A stretch of 64,000 bases of DNA from Verrucomicrobiota bacterium (GTDB lineage Bacteria; Verrucomicrobiota; Verrucomicrobiia; Verrucomicrobiales; Akkermansiaceae): the NCBI GenBank assembly GCA_030835305.1, contig JAURPJ010000015.1, positions 124,001 to 188,000 of the forward strand. Direction: 5' to 3'. This document shows positions 9,095 through 17,699 of the stretch, piece after piece; the first letter of the stretch is position 1; the number at the start of each line of letters is the position of its first letter. Below the pieces are notes generated by a model. The model worked only from the letters and a program-made list of their open reading frames with translations, searched no databases and had not been told where the DNA came from. A program made the translations under genes and the position numbers.

Positions 9095-9535
9095 GTGAAG
9101 AGTTTTTTTGTGGTTTTTGCCATGTTTTTGGTTTCTTGCGGGGCCCCTGAAATGCTCAGGGTGCGTCAGTTTCATCTTCAGGATATCGATGTGTCGACCG
9201 GTCATCCGTTCATTCGGGCGGAGATGAACAAGTGGCTTTACGGTGCGGTGACAGCCCGGGAGCGGATCTTACGGAAGGGGAATTATTACCATGTCCGCTG
9301 GTCTGGCTTGACAAGGCAAAGGCCCATCAGGGTGGTTTTTGAATACCGGCAGGCAAGAACCAGTGCAAAAGTGAACCGGCGTGAATTTCGTGCTCCCGGC
9401 TCCCGCAAGGGAGAGGTGGAGATCGCGGTTTCCGGGTTGGAATATTTGAAGCATGGTCACGTTCAAGCTTGGCGCGTGACTCTCTTCGAAGGAGATTCCA
9501 AAGTTGCCGTAAGGAAGTCTTACCTCTGGGATTAA
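9095..9535 (+). CDS. Small predicted lipoprotein of unknown function
   Basis: 146 residues from GTG at 9095. The short signal peptide ends in a lipobox (FLVSC), so lipid anchoring is predicted. The mature part is a basic beta-rich domain (LYGAVTARERILRKGNYYHVRW, then RPIRVVFEYRQARTSAKVNRREF) containing an acylation-free immunoglobulin-like pattern. Family not recognised. Its stop codon touches the GTG start of menC (no gap), so it is probably co-transcribed with menC-menE, although no functional link is evident. Confidence 0.7.
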   Translation: MKSFFVVFAMFLVSCGAPEMLRVRQFHLQDIDVSTGHPFIRAEMNKWLYGAVTARERILRKGNYYHVRWSGLTRQRPIRVVFEYRQARTSAKVNRREFRAPGSRKGEVEIAVSGLEYLKHGHVQAWRVTLFEGDSKVAVRKSYLWD

Positions 9536-10456
9536 GTGGACGATTTGTGGATTTGGAGGTATGAGCTGCGCGCCGTTGGAGCGCTGAACTCAAGAACTGC
9601 CCGCAAAACACACGAGGGGGTGCTCGTCAGAAATGGAGCGGGGTTTGGATGTCTTCACACCTGGCCTGAGTTGGGGGATCCGACTTTGCCAGAGTGCTTA
9701 GAGGATCTGGCAGGGGCGCAGGAGAGTGCATTGGTGCGTCGAACCCTGGATTGTACGCAGGCGGATGGACAGGCACGTGAAGAAAAGCGCTCATTGTTTG
9801 AAGGTCTAGAGGTGCCCCGAAGTCATGCGACCTTACCGGTGTTGAATGAAATGGTTTTGAGGGAAGTCGTTGAACGAGGCTTCACCCATGTGAAGGTCAA
9901 AGGCGGCAAGGAAGGTGGGCGGGATCTACACCAGGTCAGGAGGATGATGCCGAATTTCCCAAACCTAAAATGGCGGATTGATTTTAATGAGAACGGAGAC
10001 GTGAACGAGATTCTTGAGGAGCTGGGGCGTTGGTCACAGGAGGAGAAAGCTGCAATCGATTTTTTGGAAGATCCGGTGCCCTATTTTGGGGGTGACTGGG
10101 ATCGTTTGGCTACGGAATCCGGGTTGACGATGGCTCTTGATCGCAACCTGGAAAGGGATCGAGGTGACTCGGAGGTGCTGGTGGTGAAGCCGGCGGTGCA
10201 GGAGATGAAGTCGGGTTTGCGGGTGGTGGTGACAAGCTACATGGATCATCCACTCGGGCAGGCTTTTGCGGCGTGGGAGGCGGCCAAGGCAGGAGGGTCT
10301 GAGGTTTGCGGCCTTCAGACGCATGGGCTCTTTGAGGCGAATGAATTTATCGAGGAGCTTGGGGAGGTATCTCCGGATTTTAAGGTTCCGGGCGGGGCTG
10401 GCCTGGGTTTTGACGACTTGCTTGATGCTCTTCCTTGGTCGAAGCTGGGGGCGTGA
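9536..10456 (+). CDS. menC: o-Succinylbenzoate synthase
   Basis: 306 residues. Enolase superfamily: dehydrates SHCHC to o-succinylbenzoate in menaquinone synthesis. Catalytic pattern is visible: K120-V-K122 (VKVKGG), metal ligands D149 (WRIDFNEN), E178 (FLEDPVP) and D202 (ALDRN), and general base K218 (VVKPAV). The GTG start directly follows the stop of the upstream lipoprotein gene. It overlaps the next gene by 4 bases (GTGA), and that gene is MenE-like, which strengthens the call. Slightly shorter than typical MenC (about 320-370). No other men genes lie in the window. Confidence 0.85.
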   Translation: MDDLWIWRYELRAVGALNSRTARKTHEGVLVRNGAGFGCLHTWPELGDPTLPECLEDLAGAQESALVRRTLDCTQADGQAREEKRSLFEGLEVPRSHATLPVLNEMVLREVVERGFTHVKVKGGKEGGRDLHQVRRMMPNFPNLKWRIDFNENGDVNEILEELGRWSQEEKAAIDFLEDPVPYFGGDWDRLATESGLTMALDRNLERDRGDSEVLVVKPAVQEMKSGLRVVVTSYMDHPLGQAFAAWEAAKAGGSEVCGLQTHGLFEANEFIEELGEVSPDFKVPGGAGLGFDDLLDALPWSKLGA

Positions 10457-11445
10457 AGGAGGTTGAAGTTTGGGCTAGAAACAGCGGTGGCTTTGAGGGA
10501 CATCGCTTTTTTCGAACATCCCGATCGAGTGGTGAAGAAAAGTGGATTGCTCTTTCCGATGCAGCCTTGGAATGGTCGGCACGATCTGTGATTCAGGCGC
10601 TTAAGATTACCCCGAATGATGTTTTGGGGTTGGCGTTGCCGGTCATTCACGTGGGTGGCTATGGCGTGGTGTTGAGAGCGGAATTTTCCGGAGCGGCCTT
10701 GGTGAAATTCGAGGGGCGTTGGAATGCAAAGAGCTTTGCTGATTGGTGTGATGTTCATGGCGTCACCATCTCCTCGCTCGTCCCAACACAGGTTCATGAT
10801 TTGGTTTCGGCCAGATTGTCATGCCCCACCGCGATGAGAACGATCGTGGTAGGTGGGGCAGCGTTGGATGAAGCACTTGCCCGGCAAGCGAGGGCGCTGG
10901 GATGGCCAGTGGTTCCGAGCTATGGCATGACCGAGACTTCCTCGCAGGTGGCAACCGGTGATGGTCTGCCCTTGCTGCCGGGCTGGGAGGCTAAAATTGT
11001 AGACGGACGACTTGCTTTAAAGGGCGGCGGATTACTGACCGCGGTCATTCGTCGGAAAGGCGGCGAATTTGTTGCCGGGGATCCAAAGGTCGACGGATGG
11101 TATGTCACAAATGACCGGTGTGAATTGACCGGGGGTGGTCTGCGGATTTTGGGACGGGCGGACCGTTTGGTCAAAGTCCTGGGAGAGCTGGTCGATTTGG
11201 AGGAGTTGGAATGTTTTTGGCGGGAAAAGCTTGGAGTGGAGGTGGCATTGGTCAGCCGTCCGGACGAAAGGCGCGGGGTTCGCTTATTTGTTTTTTATGA
11301 AGGGGCGGAAGTTGAATTGTCGCGATGGAATGCGAGTCTGCCCGGCCCGGAGAGAATTGCCGGGGGAATGGCGGTCGATCTTCTGCCTCGATCGGCGTTG
11401 GGGAAAATTGATCGTTTGGCATTGAGCCAGTTTCATGAGGATTAG
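10453..11445 (+). CDS. menE: Short o-succinylbenzoate-CoA ligase (MenE-like)
   Basis: 330 residues from GTG at 10453, which overlaps the menC stop. Adenylate-forming ligase motifs in order: a divergent P-loop TSRSSGEEKW near residue 22, LPVIHVGG near 60, YGMTETSSQ near 155, ND..GGLRILGRADRLVKVLGE near 215-235, and C-terminal LPRSALGKIDR with the catalytic Lys. Full MenE proteins are about 450-500 residues and carry roughly 100 or more residues before the P-loop, which are absent here. The P-loop also departs from the TSGTTGxPK consensus. Context with menC supports the role; catalytic competence is less sure. Confidence 0.78.
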   Translation: MKEVEVWARNSGGFEGHRFFRTSRSSGEEKWIALSDAALEWSARSVIQALKITPNDVLGLALPVIHVGGYGVVLRAEFSGAALVKFEGRWNAKSFADWCDVHGVTISSLVPTQVHDLVSARLSCPTAMRTIVVGGAALDEALARQARALGWPVVPSYGMTETSSQVATGDGLPLLPGWEAKIVDGRLALKGGGLLTAVIRRKGGEFVAGDPKVDGWYVTNDRCELTGGGLRILGRADRLVKVLGELVDLEELECFWREKLGVEVALVSRPDERRGVRLFVFYEGAEVELSRWNASLPGPERIAGGMAVDLLPRSALGKIDRLALSQFHED

Positions 11446-11509
11446 CGTTGCATTGGCAACCGTTGTGGTAGAATTTAACTTAACTTAATGAAGGAGATTC
11501 TTTCAACCA

Positions 11510-11548
11510 CCGCTTCAGGAGAACAACGGCTCCGGTTGCGGTTTTTTT
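11510..11548 (+). terminator. Probable terminator after menE
   Basis: CCGC and GCGG form the base and GGAG/CTCC the top of an interrupted stem, followed by a run of seven T at 11542-11548. It lies between menE and the PhoH gene. The middle of the stem has mismatches. Confidence 0.5.
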
Positions 11549-11587
11549 GTATTCCCGTCTTGCGAAGAAATATTCGCTTTTTAACAC

Positions 11588-13102
11588 ATGGCCAAAGCCA
11601 ACTCAGATCTTCAAGCCGCCTTGAATGTTGTCTCTCCTCCGGAGGAGAAAATTGATACCCTGCTGACTGCAGATCAGCTCGAAAATTTTGGACTTAAGTC
11701 GCCGGAGGGGCCGGGGAAGCACTACGTTCTCGATACCAATGTACTCCTGCACGAACCCGGTTGTTTGAATCGTTTTCAAGACAATCATCTGTGCATTCCG
11801 ACAGATGTTCTTTCTGAACTTGATCGTTTTAAAACCGAGCAGACTGAGCGAGGGGCCAATGCGAGGCGGGTCCATCGGAAGTTGACCGAAATTTTTGGGA
11901 CGCAATCGCAGGTGACCCAGGGGGTTCCGACTGATGGAGGTGGGACGGTTCGTTTGGTGATTTATGACCCGAGTTTATGTGAAAAGAGCAGCAAGGAATT
12001 GCGAAGATTTCATCGGATTTTTCCGGATCGCGAACGCGTGGATCACCGTATTCTGGCCTGCACCTTGTTGCTTGCCGAGCACGTCGATCCGCCGGTGGTG
12101 TTGGTCACGAAGGATCTGAACATGCAGCTGAAGGCCCGTGCAGTTGGGATCACTTGCGAGGATTATTTGAACGACAAGGTGGCTCCGCAGGATTCGGCCA
12201 AAAGGAAGATGGTAAGGTTGCCGCTAGATCAAAACGAGCTGCAGCGCTTCGCGAGTTCGGGAGAAATTGAATTGGGGGCCGAGAGGACCGAAGGCCTGCA
12301 TGTTAATCAATACGTCCTCCTAGAGGCGTGCGAGAAGCAAACGATTCCAGCCCGCCTTGCAGATAGTGGAAAGTTGGTGCGTCTGGTGGTCCCCGAGGTT
12401 CTGAGAATCCCGGATGGTAATCATTTGAAGCCGCTCAACCTGGGACAGAAGTGTTTCATCGACGCTCTGCTCAATCCGGAAATTTCGCTGGTGACCTGCT
12501 TCGGCCAGGCCGGGACCGGCAAGACGCTGGTCGCAATGGCGGCGGGGTTGCATGGGGTTTTCGCAAGGGAGTTTAATGGACTCACGGTGAGCCGTCCGGT
12601 GGTCGCAATGGGTGATCAGATGGGGTATCTTCCGGGGTCTCTTGAGGAAAAAATGAGGCCTTGGTTGCAGCCAATTTACGATGCCCTGGAGCTTTTGATG
12701 AGCCCGCAGAATCCGCAGGGGCCGAAGCGAAAACGCAATAAGCCCGAGTCGGAAGGCGCCCAACAGAAGCCTTATGATGATCTTATGAATCAAGGCGTGA
12801 TTGAGGTGGAGGCCCTAGCGTACATTCGGGGGCGTTCGATCCCCAATCGTTTTTTTATTCTGGATGAGGCCCAGCAGTTGACGCCGCAGGAGGCCAAGAC
12901 GGTGGTGACCCGGATGTCTAAGGGGTCAAAATTGGTCATGGTGGGTGACCCTGCTCAAATTGATCATCCGTATGTCGATAGTCGGAGCAACGGCTTGGTA
13001 TACACCCGCCAGCGGATGCGGGGACAGAGTTTTGCAGCGCATGTGACTCTGAGCCGCGGTGAACGTAGTGATTTGGCGGAGGCAGGTGCACGTTTGATGT
13101 AA
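11588..13102 (+). CDS. PhoH family protein with N-terminal PIN domain
   Basis: 504 residues. The PIN nuclease domain (about 44-190) starts HYVLDTNVLLHEP, with acidic SELDRFK, and VLVTKDLNMQLKA near 178. The PhoH ATPase domain (about 290-504) has Walker A GQAGTGKT near 307, the typical VSRPVVAMGDQMGYLPG, Walker B FILDEAQQLT near 422 and MVGDPAQIDHP near 453. This PIN-PhoH architecture is known as PhoH2, reported to act as an RNA helicase/RNase. Predicted cytoplasmic role in RNA metabolism. ATG at 11588 begins the only suitable frame. It is followed closely by the lipoprotein gene at 13133. Confidence 0.9.
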   Translation: MAKANSDLQAALNVVSPPEEKIDTLLTADQLENFGLKSPEGPGKHYVLDTNVLLHEPGCLNRFQDNHLCIPTDVLSELDRFKTEQTERGANARRVHRKLTEIFGTQSQVTQGVPTDGGGTVRLVIYDPSLCEKSSKELRRFHRIFPDRERVDHRILACTLLLAEHVDPPVVLVTKDLNMQLKARAVGITCEDYLNDKVAPQDSAKRKMVRLPLDQNELQRFASSGEIELGAERTEGLHVNQYVLLEACEKQTIPARLADSGKLVRLVVPEVLRIPDGNHLKPLNLGQKCFIDALLNPEISLVTCFGQAGTGKTLVAMAAGLHGVFAREFNGLTVSRPVVAMGDQMGYLPGSLEEKMRPWLQPIYDALELLMSPQNPQGPKRKRNKPESEGAQQKPYDDLMNQGVIEVEALAYIRGRSIPNRFFILDEAQQLTPQEAKTVVTRMSKGSKLVMVGDPAQIDHPYVDSRSNGLVYTRQRMRGQSFAAHVTLSRGERSDLAEAGARLM

Positions 13103-13132
13103 TTGACTTTTTGTGTTAAACCGTCCCCAGCG

Positions 13133-13729
13133 ATGAAAGTAATTAACCTTTTTCTTCCATCAATGCTCCTGCTTGGAGGATGTGGATCCGGCCCGGACCG
13201 GACCCCTCCTCTCTGGGCGGGAACAGTGGAGAGGGAAGTTGATGCACTGGGAGTTCAGAATTGGATTATCGTCGCTGAGTCTTCATTTCCCGTGGTTTCG
13301 CGGGGTGGAGTCCGGACTTTGGTCGTGGACGGAGAGATTCCGGAAATTGTTGATTTCGTCGTGAACCACCTTGAGAAATCCGAGAATGTAACCCCGACTT
13401 TTAACACCGCCCGCGAGCTGCCTTTCGTTAGTAACGATCGGGCGCCCGGGATAGATTTCTTTCGCAAACAACTTAAGGAGGCGTTGCATGGGCATCAAGT
13501 CCGGCAGATGGATAATCGCTCACTGACTTTATTGGCTCACAGCGACGCGTCCAAATTTGCCGTCCTGGTTCTCAAGTCAAAAACAGCTCTGCCATATTCC
13601 AGTGTATTTATCGAGCTTGATAGTGGCTATTGGGACCGTGATTCCGAGGATCGACTCAGGCAGGAGATGAGGTCCGCGCAAGAAAGAGCACGGCAGAAAA
13701 AAAACGAGGAAAATGAAACGAACAACTGA
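13133..13729 (+). CDS. RbsD/FucU-like lipoprotein
   Basis: 198 residues from ATG at 13133. That start gives a signal peptide with lipobox LLLGGC. The mature part begins WAGTVEREVDALGVQNWIIVAESSFP and continues GGVRTLVVDGEIPEIVDFVV. The pattern of an alternating-strand region ending in AESSFP resembles RbsD/FucU sugar pyranase folds (typically IADANFP), but those are cytoplasmic, so an exported version is unusual. The catalytic His near the N-terminus of RbsD is not evident. The last 17 bases overlap the next gene. Function uncertain: sugar binding rather than catalysis is possible. Confidence 0.55.
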   Translation: MKVINLFLPSMLLLGGCGSGPDRTPPLWAGTVEREVDALGVQNWIIVAESSFPVVSRGGVRTLVVDGEIPEIVDFVVNHLEKSENVTPTFNTARELPFVSNDRAPGIDFFRKQLKEALHGHQVRQMDNRSLTLLAHSDASKFAVLVLKSKTALPYSSVFIELDSGYWDRDSEDRLRQEMRSAQERARQKKNEENETNN

Positions 13730-14021
13730 AGAGATTGATCAGGAGCGTGAGGAAGCCTGGGTGGGGGATGCGATTCTGGCGCTCTACATGAGGGAGTGGC
13801 TACTTCGCGAGAAGGGTAAGATCGATGGAGAGGCCTTCATTAGAGCGACCTCAAATGATTTCTTACGATTGCAAGGGAAACCGACGGCTGTTGAGGCAGA
13901 GATTGGTCGTGAGTATCAGGAAAAGGGGCTTCAAGCTGGTTTCGATTACGTTGAGCGGAAACTTGTGCCGCTTTTCATTCAGCGGGAGAAAGTACGGGAG
14001 CGCCAAAAAGCCAGGCGTTAA
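13713..14021 (+). CDS. Mini-ribonuclease III-like protein
   Basis: 102 residues. The N-terminal stretch EEAWVGDAILALYMREWLL fits the RNase III signature (GDAVLELxxxxxL), with acidic residues at the expected places. ATSNDFLRLQG corresponds to the later conserved helix. It lacks a double-strand RNA binding domain, as does MrnC, which matures 23S rRNA in Bacillus. It is shorter than MrnC (about 130-140), and the C-terminal acidic catalytic pair is not obvious, so activity is uncertain. It overlaps the preceding lipoprotein gene by 17 bases, indicating coupled translation. Confidence 0.65.
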   Translation: MKRTTEEIDQEREEAWVGDAILALYMREWLLREKGKIDGEAFIRATSNDFLRLQGKPTAVEAEIGREYQEKGLQAGFDYVERKLVPLFIQREKVRERQKARR

Positions 14022-14073
14022 AAAGCTCCGGCCAGTTCCATTGAGCCAGAGCTGGATTTGTGAGACCGGTTGC

Positions 14074-14854
14074 TTAGGAACGCTTGCGGCGAATCAGGAA
14101 TCAGAATAGTCAGGATGCCAAGGCTTCCGAGCAAGGTCACGGCAGGCTTCGGCATGAGGGTGATGGTGACGCGCCCGAGGGCGTTGTTTCCAACCCCGCT
14201 AGTGTTGAAGTCGAAGGCTGTGGAATCAAAAGTGTCGGGTGGAATGTTGGCGAAAGAGCCAAAGGGTCTATACCGGATGCGAGGGAGATTGGATTATCCG
14301 CGGTTGTGCCGCCTCCGGGAGTTGCAATGGGATCGATTCCAACGATAGGGTTGCCCGGCAAAAATTGAAAGTCTTCGAGCTCTGTCCCGGCATGATAGAC
14401 TCTGCCGAATTCGAAGGTGAGGCTGCTGCCCACTCCTCCGGTGATCAGGCCGGAGATTTCGAGCGCGTCGTTGTTACCAATGAACCAATCGTTGGAGGGC
14501 AGGATCATGGAGGCTAACGAAAAATGGTATTGGTGTCAGTGATGTTGAACACTACGGAATTGCTACTGCCGGGAAGAAAAAGGCCCGGAGTTTGCGATGG
14601 TGATGTTGTTTTCAGTCGAGAGAGATAATCGAAGAGTGGAGGGGGCTCCGGTTAAGGCTAGATTTTCGAGACCGGTGGAAGCCGTGGAGGCAGTGTCAAA
14701 AAAGTCGTTCGATCCGTCATGAAATGAGAGAAGAGCCGGAGCGAGTCCGATGCTGGATGGCGTTTCGACGGTGATCTTCAGGGCGGCGGCATTCGTGGCA
14801 GCGGGAGCGAGGATGGCGGCTGCTAAGATGTTTTTTGTGTGTAAGTTGCGTCAT
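14074..14854 (-). pseudogene. Relic of a secreted spondin-N domain protein with several frameshifts
   Basis: Reading the minus strand in changing frames reconstructs one protein. The signal peptide is HKKHL/AAAILAPAATNAA. Next come TVETPSSIGLAPALLSFHDG, NDFFDTASTASTGLENLAL, LSLSTENNITIANSGPF, a one-base shift, then LPGSSNSVVFNITDTNTIF, another break, then SMILPSNDWFIGNNDALEI, GGVGSSLTFEFGRVYHAGTE, a shift, IPPDTFDSTAFDFNTSGVGN, and finally PAVTLLGSLGILTIL/IRRKRS, a PEP-CTERM-like tail. At least five lesions separate these parts. Spondin-N-like proteins with PEP-CTERM tails are known from Verrucomicrobia. No intact open frame covers more than about 120 residues, so it is not functional as read. 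Confidence 0.8.
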
Positions 14855-14960
14855 AGGACAGGGAAGAGTTGCCCCGTCCTGTTGCTATTCCGAAAAGAAC
14901 GCCCTTTTAAAATATAGATTCTTTAGGGGAGTAATATGCTAAGGTGCATCTCCTACTCCT

Positions 14961-15692
14961 TCATTTTGCCCGTTCATTTCCCCATAGGAGAACATGAAGT
15001 CGTGGGCTAAAGCGGTATCCCTGGTCGCGACAAATATCAGCAAGCCAAAGTGAACGTTGCTGAAGTGTTTCAGCATCACGACCCTCGGGCATTAAGTAGA
15101 TACGGCCGGATGAAAGGTTCAGCTTTGACTGCAGTAATTTGACTTCATTTAGGTCGGCCTGATTGCAGACGACATACTTGAAGACGGCTGTCTTGAGCGA
15201 AGCAAAGAGCTCGAGTGCTTCGAAGTTCAAGCGAAGCTTTTCGTTCATTCCCGAGTTTGAGAGCTTGGGAGAGACATTGAATTGGGTTGGAATTCCAATG
15301 AAATCGTCAGACGGGATCTGAGTGCCGTTTGTTTCGACTTCGATGAATGAGGCTCCGGGGAGCAGGCGGATGAGTTTGGCCAACTCAGTTTGTTGAAGCA
15401 ATGGTTCGCCTCCAGTGAGGACGAGGCGGTCGCAGTCATAGCTTGAAACGAGTTGTGCGATCTCAGCCGGCGCAAGCTCAATAATTTGCTCGGCCTTTGA
15501 GAATTTGATTCCATCCTGATGTTTCCAGGGTGTTTGTTTCCAGTTCCACGTGTAGGGGGTGTCACACCATTGACAGTGAAGGTTGCAAAGAGAGAGTCGG
15601 AGGAAGACCGCAGGTACTCCGAGTGACGCCCCTTCGCCCTGTAGTGTGTGAAAGATCTCTGGTGACCCGTCAGCGAGGCGTGAGACTTTCAT
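14961..15692 (-). CDS. queE: 7-carboxy-7-deazaguanine synthase
   Basis: 243 residues from ATG at 15692. Radical SAM enzyme making 7-carboxy-7-deazaguanine for queuosine and preQ0 synthesis. EIFHTLQGEGASLG near residue 13 binds substrate; CNLHCQWCDTPYTWNW holds the CxxxCxxC cluster ligands. LVLTGGEPLLQ is the GGEP SAM-binding motif, and ETNGT and NVSPKLSNSG follow as in QueE. Length is normal. dapA lies 35 bases upstream on the same strand, so co-transcription with dapA and nuoA is likely. No preQ1 riboswitch is visible in the short gap. Confidence 0.93.
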   Translation of the reverse strand: MKVSRLADGSPEIFHTLQGEGASLGVPAVFLRLSLCNLHCQWCDTPYTWNWKQTPWKHQDGIKFSKAEQIIELAPAEIAQLVSSYDCDRLVLTGGEPLLQQTELAKLIRLLPGASFIEVETNGTQIPSDDFIGIPTQFNVSPKLSNSGMNEKLRLNFEALELFASLKTAVFKYVVCNQADLNEVKLLQSKLNLSSGRIYLMPEGRDAETLQQRSLWLADICRDQGYRFSPRLHVLLWGNERAK

Positions 15693-15727
15693 GGTATGGG
15701 GACACAAGCGGTCGCTCGTGCTACGGA

Positions 15728-16606
15728 CTAGAGTAGAGCGTAGGTTTTGAGGAGGCTTCGAAGAGTTTCCGTCTTTTCGTCAGTAAGATTGACGAGAGGA
15801 AGGCGGATTTCGTCCGTGCAATGACCTTGGAGAGCGACGGCTGATTTGATGGGAATCGGGTTGGTATCAAGTCCCATCAGACTGGAAAGTAGCGGGTAAT
15901 AGCGCTTTTGGATTTCGAGGGCTTCGGCAAATTCACCTTCGAGGCAGCGATTGACGAGGCTCGCCATGACCTCGGGAATAATATTGGAGGCCACGCTTAC
16001 GAGGCCTACCGCTCCGCAGGACATGAAGGGAAGGGTGAGGGGATCGTCTCCGGACAGAATTTGAAACTCTTCGGGGACTGCCTGCACAAGTTGGTTGATC
16101 CGATCGACCGAGCCACCTGCTTCCTTATTGGCGACGATGTTTTCGCAATCGGCGGCGAGGCGCGCGATCGTCTCAATGCTGATTTCGATCACAGAACGTC
16201 CAGGGATCGAGTAGAGCATAATGGGAAGTCTGGTATTTGCGGCAATCGTCTTGTAGTGCTGATAGAGGCCTTCCTGTGATGGCTTGTTGTAGTAGGGGCA
16301 AACTTGCAGTGAGGCATCCGCTCCGGCTTTTTCGGCAGCCTGAGTGAGGTGAATGGCTTCGGTGGTGGAATTGGCTCCGCTTCCCGCAACCACCAGAATC
16401 CGCTTTTCGGCGTATTGCACAGCCGCGCTGATGACTTCGAGGTGCTCATCCGCATCAAGTGTGGGTGATTCCCCGGTCGTGCCGACGGGCACAATACCGG
16501 TAATTCCGGCGGCAACCTGGCGATCGATGAGAGCCTTGAAGGCCTCGTGATCGAGAGAGCCATTGCGAAAAGGGGTAATGAGGGCGGTAAAGGTGCCGGC
16601 GAACAT
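15728..16606 (-). CDS. dapA: 4-Hydroxy-tetrahydrodipicolinate synthase
   Basis: 292 residues, full length. Condenses pyruvate with aspartate semialdehyde in the lysine/diaminopimelate pathway. Motifs: FTALITPFRNGSLD at the start, GTTGESPTL near 43-51, and PYYNKPSQEGLYQHY near 130 with catalytic Tyr. The Schiff-base Lys is in IVANKEAGGSVDRI near 160. SGDDPLTLPFMSCGAVGLVSV follows. Upstream nuoA ends 75 bases away and queE follows 35 bases downstream, suggesting one transcript of mixed housekeeping genes. No lysine riboswitch is seen. Confidence 0.95.
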   Translation of the reverse strand: MFAGTFTALITPFRNGSLDHEAFKALIDRQVAAGITGIVPVGTTGESPTLDADEHLEVISAAVQYAEKRILVVAGSGANSTTEAIHLTQAAEKAGADASLQVCPYYNKPSQEGLYQHYKTIAANTRLPIMLYSIPGRSVIEISIETIARLAADCENIVANKEAGGSVDRINQLVQAVPEEFQILSGDDPLTLPFMSCGAVGLVSVASNIIPEVMASLVNRCLEGEFAEALEIQKRYYPLLSSLMGLDTNPIPIKSAVALQGHCTDEIRLPLVNLTDEKTETLRSLLKTYALL

Positions 16607-16681
16607 AGGAGTGTCTTAGGGGGAAATCTCCGGAATGTATAGAGCGCGTCTCTGAAAAATAAGACAGGATTTGGGAGGTTG

Positions 16682-17053
16682 TTAGCCTTTCCAGTTTAAG
16701 GCCCCTTTCTTGAGCGCGTAAACGTAGGCAATGGTCAGGATTCCGGCGAAGCTGGCCATGCTCCAGAGGACCATGGCGTTGTCGCGCACAAGATCGGCAA
16801 AGCTAACCGCCCAAGGATACATGAAGACAACTTCGATATCGAAAATTACGAAAAGCATTGCCACGAGGTAGAATTTCACGCTGAAACGAGGAGCGCCAGC
16901 GCCGATCGGGAGCATGCCGCATTCGTATGGAGTTTCTTTGGTTGCGTTGAGGCTCCCCTTTTTTCCGAGAAGAACACTAAGGCCGAGTGCGGTGCCGGCG
17001 AATCCAACTGCTGCAAGAGCCTGAAGGATAACGGGAAGATAATCGTTCAACAT
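16682..17053 (-). CDS. nuoA: NADH-quinone oxidoreductase subunit A
   Basis: 123 residues, three predicted transmembrane helices. Membrane subunit of respiratory complex I. The conserved loop ETPYECGMLPIGAGAPRFSV and FYLVAMLFVIFDIEVVFMYPWA carry the expected Glu, Cys and acidic residues. Length matches the family. It stands alone here: the other nuo genes, usually starting with nuoB directly after, are absent from the window, and dapA follows instead. Menaquinone made by the menC-menE pathway in this window would be a plausible electron acceptor. Confidence 0.93.
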   Translation of the reverse strand: MLNDYLPVILQALAAVGFAGTALGLSVLLGKKGSLNATKETPYECGMLPIGAGAPRFSVKFYLVAMLFVIFDIEVVFMYPWAVSFADLVRDNAMVLWSMASFAGILTIAYVYALKKGALNWKG

Positions 17054-17113
17054 GATTTGAGAGCGTGGTTGGTTGGGGGCGCGAATGTCTGGAAAGGATA
17101 ATCGCCATTTCTA

Positions 17114-17152
17114 GAAAAACAATTACCCGCGACGCTGCCGACGCGGGTAATT
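17114..17152 (-). terminator. Strong hairpin terminator downstream of the 17214-17519 gene
   Basis: A perfect 11-bp stem (AATTACCCGCG / CGCGGGTAATT) with a 10-base loop is followed on the minus strand by TTGTTTTTC. It separates the small conserved gene at 17214 from nuoA. Confidence 0.85.
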
Positions 17153-17213
17153 AAGGGATTCGGCACTGGTAAAACCAGCATCAATTTTTGCGAAATTCGC
17201 TGATTCCAGCGAA

Positions 17214-17519
17214 TTAGCCTTCTTGCTGGGCAAGATTGTCGCTGTGCGCTTCCTGAATGCGCTCGAGTCCGCGATATTCCTTGCCATCTTTTTCGGCAAG
17301 GCCACGGGTAACCAGATTTTGCAGTTTTTCATAAGCGCGAAGACGAAGCATTTCTTCTCCACCACTTACTGCATTACGCTCTTTCAACCGCTCATAGACA
17401 TCCTCGAAAAGCTCATTGAACCCGAAAAGTTTTGGGTCAGAACTTAGAACATTCACCAGTTCATCAGTGACATGATCGGGGAGTCGACGGGAGAAACGCG
17501 TCCGTTTTGTAGTTGCCAT
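17214..17519 (-). CDS. Small basic protein of unknown function
   Basis: 101 residues from ATG at 17519 (MATTKRTRFSRRLPDHVTDE). The longer upstream frame is rejected because it reads hydrophobic unsupported sequence. A basic N-terminus is followed by predicted helices (NELFEDVYERLKERNA, EEMLRLRAYEKLQNLVTRGLAEKDGKEY). The second half resembles a small winged-helix domain with a beta hairpin at GLAEKDGKEYRG, so nucleic-acid binding is possible. No family is recognised. It has its own terminator and a 180-base gap to ruvA on the other strand, so it is probably monocistronic. Confidence 0.7.
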   Translation of the reverse strand: MATTKRTRFSRRLPDHVTDELVNVLSSDPKLFGFNELFEDVYERLKERNAVSGGEEMLRLRAYEKLQNLVTRGLAEKDGKEYRGLERIQEAHSDNLAQQEG

Positions 17520-17699
17520 AACGCCGCGATAATAGCAGAAATTTGCGGAAAAAGCGACTGAAAAAAACCACAAAGAATGTGGGATCTAAAAATTTAGTAA
17601 ACAATTAAGTTAGGTTTTCTTAAGGAAAGTTCCGTCCCATTCCCAAGCTGGGGTGATTGTCCTTTGTGAAATGATCGGTTTTGACTAGTTTCCGGTCAG

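Noticed and set aside
14855-14880. Inverted repeat AGGAC..GTCCT as a terminator
   Set aside because: The hairpin is real, but there is no T run on either strand and it sits at the start of a pseudogene.
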